Shown one piece after another: positions 54,078-61,121 of a DNA stretch of 64,000 nt (within the stretch, counting starts at the first letter, position 1; each line of letters opens with the position of its first letter). The stretch is taken from NCBI GenBank assembly GCA_016220085.1, contig JACRIN010000042.1, positions 34,823 through 98,822 of the forward strand, written 5' to 3'. The notes beneath the pieces are model-generated. The model made no database searches. It was not told the DNA's origin and saw nothing but the letters and a program-made list of their open reading frames with translations. Origin of the DNA: Planctomycetota bacterium (GTDB lineage: Bacteria > Planctomycetota > UBA1135 > GCA-002686595). The translations under genes and the position numbers were made by a program.

Positions 54078-54106
54078 ACGCTAATTTGCCTCGCGCGAAG
54101 CCGCAA
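54078..54106 (-). promoter_or_regulatory. Promoter of precursor 1
   Basis: -35 TTGCGG (54101-54106), 17-bp spacer, -10 TAGCGT (54078-54083), followed by GA as in the other two copies. The leader to ATG 53984 would be about 85 bases. Confidence 0.72.
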
Positions 54107-54266
54107 GCCGTCGGTCGCTCGCGACGAGCGAGCGCCAGAAACGAACGCGGAGCGCGCGCCGCGAACGAGCGCGCCCGAACTCGCGACGAGCGCGGGTCCG
54201 GGCGCGAAAGCCGGTTCGACGTCCTACGCGAGGCGCGCCGGACGCCGGCCCAGTCCAGACGTCGGC

Positions 54267-54374
54267 TCAGATGTCGCCACCGCAAGCGGCGGGATCTTCC
54301 GAGCACTTCCAGCAGAGCGTGATGTTGCCCTTGTTGACGTTCTCGGGCTTGGTCGGCTTGACGATGAACTTCAT
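54267..54374 (-). CDS. Precursor peptide 2 (35 residues)
   Basis: MKFIVKPTKPENVNKGNITL followed by CWKCSEDPAACGGDI. It is the middle of three paralogs, with C-x2-C-x6-C at residues 21, 24 and 31. CGGDI is shared with precursor 3. GGAG lies about nine bases before ATG 54374. It carries its own promoter and a ~90-base leader that is also conserved between copies. Confidence 0.87.
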   Translation of the reverse strand: MKFIVKPTKPENVNKGNITLCWKCSEDPAACGGDI

Positions 54375-54465
54375 CGGAGACTCCGGGGGTGTTGGGAGCA
54401 AAACCAACGCCGCGGGACGATCGACCGCCATCGGACGGCCGCAAGCGCCCCGCTGGCGCGGGCTC

Positions 54466-54494
54466 ACGCTAAAACGTCTCGCGGGAAGCCGCAA
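54466..54494 (-). promoter_or_regulatory. Promoter of precursor 2
   Basis: -35 TTGCGG (54489-54494), 17-bp spacer, -10 TAGCGT (54466-54471), embedded in the duplicated unit. Confidence 0.72.
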
Positions 54495-54636
54495 GCCACG
54501 GCGGGCGGTCGCGGTCGACGAGCGCGTTCCGTAAACGAGAGCGCCCGAACTCGCGGCGGGCGCGGGTCCGGGCGCGGAGGCGGTTCCGACGTCCGATGCG
54601 AGGCGCGCCGGACGTTTCAACGGCTTGGCTGTCGGC

Positions 54637-54744
54637 TCAGATGTCGCCGCCGCAGGCAGCGGGGTACTCCGAGCACTTCCAGCACTGCGTGATCGGGCCC
54701 TTGCTGACGGGTTCGAGCGTGGTCGGCTTGACGATGAACTTCAT
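54637..54744 (-). CDS. Precursor peptide 3 (35 residues)
   Basis: MKFIVKPTTLEPVSKGPITQ followed by CWKCSEYPAACGGDI. It is the first of the three in transcription order and lies next to the divergent maturase operon. The cysteine spacing is the same; variable positions are Lys-Pro to Thr-Leu at 9-10 and the residue before Pro-Ala (Tyr here, Asp and Asn in the others). AAGGAAG precedes ATG 54744. Confidence 0.87.
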   Translation of the reverse strand: MKFIVKPTTLEPVSKGPITQCWKCSEYPAACGGDI

Positions 54745-54852
54745 CGGAGACTTCCTTCGGAACTCAGAGGGACGAGGGAGAAATCCTCGGCGGGTCGCGG
54801 ACGTCCACCGGCGAGCCGGCGAACGTGTCCGGCGCCCGCGCGAACGTCGTTC

Positions 54853-54881
54853 ACGCTAGTCCGCTGCCGCGCACCGCGCAA
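54853..54881 (-). promoter_or_regulatory. Promoter of precursor 3
   Basis: -35 TTGCGC (54876-54881), 17-bp spacer, -10 TAGCGT (54853-54858). Its -35 sits one base from the -35 of the divergent operon. Confidence 0.72.
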
Positions 54882-54882
54882 G

Positions 54883-54911
54883 TTGGCAGGTTGCGTGAAC
54901 TCGGATAGGTT
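54883..54911 (+). promoter_or_regulatory. Promoter of the maturase operon
   Basis: -35 TTGGCA (54883-54888), 17-bp spacer, -10 TAGGTT (54906-54911), eleven bases before ATG 54923, so the leader is only a few bases. Being back to back with the precursor 3 promoter, both could be controlled by one regulator. Confidence 0.65.
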
Positions 54912-54922
54912 GACCCGCCCCG

Positions 54923-55891
54923 ATGGCGCCCAAGCTCGCATTCCTGGCCCGTTCCGGTTCGAAGCTCGGCGAGCGCGTCGCCGCGCGCATTTCCGACTGG
55001 GCCGCCAGGGTCGACGGGGCCAACGGGGCCAACGGGGGCGGCGAGGGCGGCGAGCACGCCGAGTGCTGCGTGCTCCCGACCGACGCGCCCTCCGTTCGCG
55101 TCGACGATCGCGCGGTGACGTGGAACGACGTCCGGCTCGATCGACTCGACGCGGTGCTCGTCGAAGCGCCGCTCTGCGCGTGGCCGCAACCGGTCGCCGA
55201 CGGGCGCGAGGGCGAGTCGGCGAGCTCGCTGCAACGGCGCGGGATGGCCCAGCGCGAGCGCGTCGCGCTGCACGTCGCGGCCCTGCGGCTCCTGGCACGT
55301 CACGTGAGAGTGGCGAACGATCCCGAGCGCGCCGCGGAGCTCGCGATGTCGCCGGCGCTCGCGCTGGATCGGCTCGCGACCGCGGGGGTGCCCGTGCGGC
55401 CGTGGCGTATCGGTGCGACCGATTCCGCGCACGGTGTGCGCATCGCGTCGACGGCGGAACGCGGACTCGCGCTCGCGCCCGACGGCATGCGCGGCGGCGG
55501 CTCGACCGGCCTCTCGATCGAGCTCGCGGCGAGCGGCGTCGTGCGCCATCTGTGCGTCGGCGGCGCGTGGCTCGCGTCGACGGGCTCGGTGCGCGAGCTC
55601 GCGCCGCTCGCGCGGCCGTTGGTGCTCGCGCCGGGTACCCCGGGCGGCCCGCGTGGCCCGAGTTCATCGGGCGCTTCGGGCGCTTCGAGCGCTTCGGGTG
55701 CCGACCGCGAGCTCGCGCTACGCGCACTCTCCGCGCTCGGCCTCGACTTCGGCTGCGTGCTGGTCTCCGACGGCGCGGTCGCGTTCATCGAAGCGGCGAC
55801 CGATCTCGATGCGTGGGACGTCGCCAGCGACGGTCTCGTCGCCGACGCGCTCGCGCAGTGGCTCTCGCGTGTCCCCCAATCGACCGGCTGA
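54923..55891 (+). CDS. ATP-grasp-like protein, probably inactive
   Basis: A 322-residue protein, first gene of the maturase operon. Its plan follows the ATP-grasp ligase encoded two genes later: an N-terminal alpha/beta half with APLCAWPQPVADG, a middle segment MSPALALDRLATAGVPVRPW that matches the substrate-domain helix of ATP-grasp enzymes, and a final LGLDFGCVLVSDGAVAFIEA before DLDAWD. At the last position active enzymes have E-x-N for metal-ATP; here EAA appears, and the ATP-binding lysine loop is not found. It has low-complexity GANGANGGGEGGE and SSSGASGASSASGA inserts. Perhaps a substrate-binding partner of the active enzyme. Moderately sure. Confidence 0.6.
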   Translation: MAPKLAFLARSGSKLGERVAARISDWAARVDGANGANGGGEGGEHAECCVLPTDAPSVRVDDRAVTWNDVRLDRLDAVLVEAPLCAWPQPVADGREGESASSLQRRGMAQRERVALHVAALRLLARHVRVANDPERAAELAMSPALALDRLATAGVPVRPWRIGATDSAHGVRIASTAERGLALAPDGMRGGGSTGLSIELAASGVVRHLCVGGAWLASTGSVRELAPLARPLVLAPGTPGGPRGPSSSGASGASSASGADRELALRALSALGLDFGCVLVSDGAVAFIEAATDLDAWDVASDGLVADALAQWLSRVPQSTG

Positions 55892-55897
55892 ACCACC

Positions 55898-57256
55898 ATG
55901 AAAGCCTCCCGCTTCAATCGGATCTTCCAAGCTGCGGACGGCTCGTGGCTCGCCTTCAACTCGTTCTCGACGGCGCTCGCCGAGCTCGACGCGGCGAACT
56001 TACCGTTCATCCAAGCGTTGCTCGCCGATCCGAACGCGACGCCGATCGACAACGACGAGAAGCGCGCGATCCGCGAAGCGTTGCTCGAAGCTCATTTCCT
56101 CGTCGACGACGCGGTCGACGAGCTCGGCACGGTCCAAGCCGATCTCTCGCGTGATCGCTTCCGCACCGATCAGCTCTGCCTGACGATCGCGCCGACGCTC
56201 GACTGCAATTTCCGCTGCGACTACTGCTACGAGGAGCACCTCAAGGTGCACATGTCGACGCAAGTGCAGGACGCGCTGCTCGGCTTCATCGACGCACAGG
56301 CGAAGCGCCTCGATCAGATCGCGGTGACGTGGTACGGCGGCGAGCCTCTGCTCCCGAAGGCCTACCCGGTCGTCCAACGGCTTTCGCAGAAGATGGTCGA
56401 GCTCTCGAAGGAGCGCGGCATCCGCTACGGCGCCGAGATCGTCACCAACGGCTTTTTCCTCGAGCGCGCGCGGATGCAGGAGCTCGCGGCTCTCGGCGTC
56501 GATCGCGTGCAGGTCACGCTCGACGGCCCGCGCGCCTCGCACGACGCGCGTCGCCACTTGATCGGCGGCCGCGGCACGTACGATCGCATCCTCGCGAACA
56601 TGAAGGAGTGCATCGACCTCGCCTCCTTCCAGGTGCGCGTCAACGTCGACCGACGCAACGCGATGTCGACGCTCGAGGTGCTCGAGGACCTCGCGCAGCT
56701 CGGCATCGGCGACAAGATCCGCGTCTACCTCGCGCAGGTGACCGAGGAAGGCGCGGCTTGCGGCAACATCCAGGAGTTCTGCTACTCGCGCGAGGACTTT
56801 GCGCGCACTGAGGTCGAGCTCTACCGAGCCGCCGCCGAGCGCAACTTGCCGCTCGCGCGCTATCCGTTCCGCATCGCCGGCGCGTTCTGCGTCGCCGATC
56901 GTCTGAACGGTTGGGTCGTCTCGCCGACCGGCGCGCTGTTCAAGTGCTGGCACGACGTCACGATGAGCCCGGAGAAGTCCGTCGGCAGTCTGCTCGATCC
57001 GCAACAGCCCTGGCAGAAGGTCAACGAGGACCGCTGGCTGCAGTGGAATCCGTTCGCGCGCTCGGGCTGTCGCTCGTGCAACGTCGCACCGCTCTGCCAC
57101 GGCGGTTGCCCGGTCGAGGCGATGGCGCATCCCGAGAGCGATCGCGGTTCGTGCGAGCCGTTCAAGTTCCATCTCGAGCCGCTGCTCGAGCTCCGTCACC
57201 GTCGCGGCGAAGTCGCGACCGGCAACGTCCCCGTGCGCGACGTCGCCTGTCGATGA
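55898..57256 (+). CDS. Radical SAM/SPASM peptide maturase
   Basis: A 452-residue enzyme. Residues 1-85 form an N-terminal peptide-recognition-like region (FNRIFQAADGSWLAFNSFST). The radical SAM cluster motif is LDCNFRCDYCYEEH (C103, C107, C110), followed by WYGGEPLLP and VTNGFFLERARMQEL and VQVTLDGPRASHDARR. The C-terminal SPASM domain has CWHD, GCRSCNVAPLCHGGCPVEAM and SCEPFKFH for auxiliary iron-sulfur clusters. Such enzymes install carbon-carbon or thioether bonds in precursor peptides; here the target is most likely the CWKCSE...C cores. Second gene of a coupled four-gene operon. Confidence 0.93.
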   Translation: MKASRFNRIFQAADGSWLAFNSFSTALAELDAANLPFIQALLADPNATPIDNDEKRAIREALLEAHFLVDDAVDELGTVQADLSRDRFRTDQLCLTIAPTLDCNFRCDYCYEEHLKVHMSTQVQDALLGFIDAQAKRLDQIAVTWYGGEPLLPKAYPVVQRLSQKMVELSKERGIRYGAEIVTNGFFLERARMQELAALGVDRVQVTLDGPRASHDARRHLIGGRGTYDRILANMKECIDLASFQVRVNVDRRNAMSTLEVLEDLAQLGIGDKIRVYLAQVTEEGAACGNIQEFCYSREDFARTEVELYRAAAERNLPLARYPFRIAGAFCVADRLNGWVVSPTGALFKCWHDVTMSPEKSVGSLLDPQQPWQKVNEDRWLQWNPFARSGCRSCNVAPLCHGGCPVEAMAHPESDRGSCEPFKFHLEPLLELRHRRGEVATGNVPVRDVACR

Positions 57257-58200
57257 CCAAGATCGCGTTGATCGGCCCCGAGGACCGCGAGGAACTCCAA
57301 CGCCTCGCGCTCCGTCTCGAAGAGCGCGACGCCGAGCCCGTGTTCGTCGACACGCGCCGTGACGCGCGGATTCGCATCGAGCCGGGCGTCGAAGAGGCGT
57401 GCGGCGTCTCGTTCGCGGGCGTCACCGGCGTCTACGTCGCGGCGCTCGGCTTGCCCGACCCGCGCGTCGCCGACGAGAGCAAGGTGATCGACGTCGAAGC
57501 GTCTCGCGCCGCGCTCGCGCACTCGCAGGCGGTGTGGGCGGCGTGGCGCGTGCTGCTCGAGCGCCTCGCGCGTCGGGTGCCGGTCGCGAATCCGCCCGCG
57601 AGCTATCCGGTGCACGGGCTCAAGCCGTTCGAGATCGCGACGTACCTGGAGCAGGGTTGGCGCGCGCCGACGACGGTGTCGACCGACGATCCGCGCGCGT
57701 TGCTCGACGTCGACGAGTCGCGCGCGCCGCGCGGGCGCGTGCGCAAGGACTTGGTCGGCGGTTACGGCTACACCGAGGTCTTCACGCCGCCGACGGACGT
57801 CGCCGCGGCGCGCGAGGCGCTCGCCGACAGCGCGGTGATGGTCCAAGAGCGCATCGAAGGCGATGCCGTGCGCGCGTTCGTCGTCGGTGGACGCGTCGTC
57901 GTCGCGGCGGAGAGCTTGCCGCAGTCGTTCGGCGAGGTCGACTCGCGCCGCGGCACGGCGCGCGTCAATCGAGTCGAGCTCCCCGGCGAGATCGCGGAGC
58001 TCTCGAAAGCAGTCGCCGCGCACTGGGACATGAGCTTCGCCGGCGTCGATTGGATGCGCGCGAACGCCGGACGCGATTGGGTGCTGCTCGAATGCAATTC
58101 GTCGCCGTTCTTCGTCGAGCTCGAGCGCCGAACCGGCGCCGACATCGGCGGCGCGATCGCGGACATGCTGCTGCGTCGCGCGAGACGCGTGAAGAAGTGA
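57253..58200 (+). CDS. ATP-grasp peptide ligase
   Basis: A 315-residue ATP-grasp enzyme. VRKDLVGGYGYTEVF supplies the ATP-binding lysine loop, VMVQERIEGDAVRAFVVGG the Q-E-I-G-D-x-R strand, and FAGVDWMRANAG then VLLECNSSPFFVELERRTG the metal-binding D and E-x-N. All catalytic positions are present. RiPP ATP-grasp enzymes form lactones, lactams or peptide bonds on precursor side chains. ATG 57253 overlaps the maturase stop (ATGA), so it is made together with the radical SAM enzyme, as in grasp-with-spasm-like systems. Confidence 0.88.
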   Translation: MTKIALIGPEDREELQRLALRLEERDAEPVFVDTRRDARIRIEPGVEEACGVSFAGVTGVYVAALGLPDPRVADESKVIDVEASRAALAHSQAVWAAWRVLLERLARRVPVANPPASYPVHGLKPFEIATYLEQGWRAPTTVSTDDPRALLDVDESRAPRGRVRKDLVGGYGYTEVFTPPTDVAAAREALADSAVMVQERIEGDAVRAFVVGGRVVVAAESLPQSFGEVDSRRGTARVNRVELPGEIAELSKAVAAHWDMSFAGVDWMRANAGRDWVLLECNSSPFFVELERRTGADIGGAIADMLLRRARRVKK

Positions 58201-58985
58201 ACGCGAACGAGCCCTCGGCCGGTCCGTACGCGACGCCGGTGCTCAACCGGCTGCTCGCGCACGTGCGCGCCGGGCTCGATCCGCGCTTCGACTTCCTCGC
58301 GTTCGACGACGTGCCGTGGACGACGCCGCGCGCGAGCGTGCGCGAGCTCCGCGTCGCGCTGATCGCGACCGCGGACCTGCACCGTCGTGGCGACGAGCCG
58401 TTCGTCAGCCTCGACACGCCGTGGGGCGACACCAGCTTTCGCGTGATCCAGCACGGGCTCGCGGAGGGCGAGCTCGCGCTCGACGCGCCGTACGTCGACG
58501 AGAAGTACATCCCGCGCGATCCCGAGGTCGCGTTGCCGCGGCGCGCGCTCGACGAGCTCGTCGCCGCGGGCGAAGTCGGTTCGGCCGCGCCGAGGCACTA
58601 CAGTTTCGCGCAGGGCATCGTGTGCGCGTACCCGGGGCTCGCGGAGAGCGCCGAGCGCGTCGCAGCGTACCTGCGCGTCGATCGCGTCGACGCCGTCGCG
58701 CTCCTGCCGACGTGCTCGCTCTGCGTGCAGAGCGTCGCGGTGCTCGCGCGCGAGCTCGAGGCGCGCGGGTTCGCGACCGTCGCGTTGACGACGCTGCCGG
58801 AGCTCACCTTGCGCGTCGGCGTCCCGCGAGCGCTCGCGTCGAAGTTCCCGTTCGGCGCGCCGGCGGGCGATCCGGGACATCGCGCGCTGCACGTCGCGAT
58901 GCTGCGCGAAGCGCTGGCGTTGCTCGACGCGGCGCGCGAGCCGCGCACGATCGTCGAGACGACGCTGCGCTGGCGTCGCGACTGA
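58197..58985 (+). CDS. GrdB-like (glycine/betaine/proline reductase family) protein
   Basis: A 262-residue protein. FVSLDTPWGDTSFRVI, YVDEKYIPRDPEVALPRRAL, SAAPRHYSFAQGIVCAYPGLAE and VDAVALLPTCSLCVQSVAVLARELEARGFATVALTT match the GrdB/PrdB family, in which this last block holds a catalytic selenocysteine. Here it reads TCSLC, with cysteines and no in-frame TGA. Clostridial homologs reduce glycine, betaine or proline with selenium; this version is likely a thiol-based enzyme. GTG 58197 overlaps the ATP-grasp stop (GTGA). Finding it as last gene of a peptide-maturation operon is unusual. Confidence 0.75.
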   Translation: MNANEPSAGPYATPVLNRLLAHVRAGLDPRFDFLAFDDVPWTTPRASVRELRVALIATADLHRRGDEPFVSLDTPWGDTSFRVIQHGLAEGELALDAPYVDEKYIPRDPEVALPRRALDELVAAGEVGSAAPRHYSFAQGIVCAYPGLAESAERVAAYLRVDRVDAVALLPTCSLCVQSVAVLARELEARGFATVALTTLPELTLRVGVPRALASKFPFGAPAGDPGHRALHVAMLREALALLDAAREPRTIVETTLRWRRD

Positions 58986-59341
58986 CGCCGATCACGGTCC
59001 CGACTCCGACGAGCGCTACCCTTGTGCGCGTTCGGGCGTCGCGCTGATTCGTTCACGGCCCTGACGCGTTGGCGGAAGCGCACACTCGCCCTCGCCGCAC
59101 GAACTCGGTGTGCGTCCGCGCACCGACTGAACGCGAGTTCGAGCGTTCGCGCTCGCGGCCCTCGATGCGTTCCGACACGAATCGACTCGGCCACAACCGA
59201 ACCGCGCGAATCGACGTCTACCGAGGAAGGCTCGTGATCTAGACGTAGAGACGCCGACTCGCGCGGCGCGCATCGACGAGTGACGATTCCACACGCAGAG
59301 TGCAACGCACTCGCGCGTCCGACCTTCGACGGAGACTTCCC
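58986..59341. other. Intergenic region downstream of the peptide locus
   Basis: About 355 bases. No gene, repeat or strong hairpin is recognised. It ends the maturase operon and includes the promoter region of the PD40-type protein. Confidence 0.4.
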
Positions 59342-61051
59342 ATGCGTACCTACTTCCTCATCCCGGTGTGCGCGGCACTCGCAGCGAACCTCGGTTCGGC
59401 GCAACTCACCCAGAAGGCGAGCATCGGGCTCGGCGGCGCGGAGGCCGACGACACGTCGCGGGCCTGGTCGATCTCGGAGTCCGGTCGCTTCGTCCTGCTC
59501 GGCAGCTCGGCGACGAACCTCGTTCCGGGCGACACCAACGGCTGCGCGGACGGTTTCGTGCGCGATCGTCTCAGCGGGTCCACGACGCGCGTCAGCGTCG
59601 ACAGCTTCGGCGTGCAAGGCGACGGCAACTCGATTGCGCTGCGCATGTCGAGCGACGACCGCTACGTCGTGGTGCTCAGCTCCGCCACCAATCTCGTCGT
59701 GGGCGACACCAACGGCGTGAACGACGTGTTCGTGCACGATCGGCAAACGGGCCAAACGACACGCGTGAGCGTCGATTCGTCCGGCGTGGAGGGCGACGGT
59801 CTCTGCAATTCCGCCGCGATTTCGAGCGACGGCCGCTTCGTCGCATTCGACAGCTACGCGTCGAACCTGGTCGTCGGCGACACGAACAACACGGTCGACG
59901 TGTTCCTGCATGACCGACAGACCGGTCAGACCACGCGAGTCAGCGTTTCGACCGCCGGAGCGCAGGGCAACAAGTACTCGAACTCCCCCTACCTATCCGC
60001 AGACGGTCGCTACGTCGCGTTCTGGAGCCTTTCGACGAACTTCGTGTCGCCCGACGCGAATCTGTGGGACGGCGACGCGTTCGTGCACGATCGCCTGACC
60101 GGGGTGACCAGCGTGGTGAGCGTGAACTCGAACGGCGAGCAGGGGCTCGGCGAGTCCGGCCCGCTCGGCATCTCCGCGGACGGGCGCTTCGTGCTGTTCG
60201 CGAGCGATGCGAAGAACGTGGTAGCCGGTGACACCAACCACTCGCGCGACATCTTCCTTCACGATCGCGTCAGCGGTCAGACGACACGCGTCAACGTCGA
60301 CTCCGCCGGCGCCGAGGCGACCTCGGGCGCAGTGACCGGCTCGATGTCGCCCGATGCGCGCTGGATCGCGTTCGAGAGCTCCGCCGCCAACCTGGTGTCC
60401 GGCGACACGAACGGGAAGTACGACGTGTTCCTGCACGATCGCGTGTCCGGTCAGACGCAGCGGATGTCGCTCGACACGGCGGGAGCGCAATCCAACGACC
60501 ACTGCGACATCGCGCAGGCAGCGGTCACGGCGGACGGTCGCTCCGTCGCGTTCTCGAGCACCGCGACGAATCTCGTTCCTGGCGACACCAACGGCCTGGG
60601 CGACGCGTTCGTGCGTTCGCTCGATTGTCCGGCGGCGGTGACGTACTGCACCGCGAAGGTCAACTCGCTCGGCTGCTCGCCGACGATCACGTTGAGCGGC
60701 TCGGCGAGCGCGAGCTCGGGCAGCGGCGCGCTCTTGCAGACCACGCAGGCGCTCGGCCAGAAGAACGGCGTCTACTTCCACGGCACGCAGGGTTCGGCCG
60801 CGAATCCTTTCCACGGCGGCTTCGTGTGCGTCCAAGCGCCGTTGAAGCGCCACGCGCTCCTGAACTCCGGCGGCACCGGCGGCACGTGCTCCGGCGTCTT
60901 CCAGGAGGACCTCAACGTCTACATCGCGAGCGGCGCGGACCCGGCGCTGGTCGCGGGCATCACGCTCCACGTCCAGAGCTGGTCGCGCGATCCCGCCGAC
61001 GTGTTCGGCGACAGCCTGAGCGACGCCGCGCGCATCGACGTGTGCCAGTAG
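59342..61051 (+). CDS. Secreted PD40/TolB-like propeller with C-terminal six-cysteine module
   Basis: A 569-residue protein with signal MRTYFLIPVCAALAANLGSA. Seven or so repeats run through residue 425, each with ISADGRFVLFASDA, NLVVGDTNG, DVFLHDRQTGQTTRVSV, the WD40-like PD40/TolB pattern. Residues 435-569 are the module shared with the genes at 2523 and 28370: YCTAKVNSLGCSP, QKNGVYFHG, GGFVCVQAPLKRH, LNSGGTGGTCSG and WSRDP. Likely a surface or secreted structural protein. ATG 59342 begins the signal. Confidence 0.88.
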   Translation: MRTYFLIPVCAALAANLGSAQLTQKASIGLGGAEADDTSRAWSISESGRFVLLGSSATNLVPGDTNGCADGFVRDRLSGSTTRVSVDSFGVQGDGNSIALRMSSDDRYVVVLSSATNLVVGDTNGVNDVFVHDRQTGQTTRVSVDSSGVEGDGLCNSAAISSDGRFVAFDSYASNLVVGDTNNTVDVFLHDRQTGQTTRVSVSTAGAQGNKYSNSPYLSADGRYVAFWSLSTNFVSPDANLWDGDAFVHDRLTGVTSVVSVNSNGEQGLGESGPLGISADGRFVLFASDAKNVVAGDTNHSRDIFLHDRVSGQTTRVNVDSAGAEATSGAVTGSMSPDARWIAFESSAANLVSGDTNGKYDVFLHDRVSGQTQRMSLDTAGAQSNDHCDIAQAAVTADGRSVAFSSTATNLVPGDTNGLGDAFVRSLDCPAAVTYCTAKVNSLGCSPTITLSGSASASSGSGALLQTTQALGQKNGVYFHGTQGSAANPFHGGFVCVQAPLKRHALLNSGGTGGTCSGVFQEDLNVYIASGADPALVAGITLHVQSWSRDPADVFGDSLSDAARIDVCQ

Positions 61052-61121
61052 CGCGTCGAACTCGTCGTCGCAGGCGCGCCGACTCGCCGGGCCTGCGGCT
61101 ACACTGAACGCGGATCGCACG

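Larger units (their letters stand above)
53886..54881. repeat. Tandem triplication of the precursor unit
   Basis: Promoter, leader and gene recur three times with start codons at 53984, 54374 and 54744 (spacings 390 and 370). Between the genes the spacers are also alike: each contains GCGCCCGAACTCGCG, GCGCGGGTCCGGGCGCG and GCGAGGCGCGCCGGACG in order. The array therefore arose by segmental duplication, not by gene copying alone. Confidence 0.82.

Noticed and set aside
58700..58760. A selenocysteine codon in the GrdB-like active site.
   Set aside because: The block is encoded ACG-TGC-TCG-CTC-TGC, with ordinary cysteine codons and no TGA.
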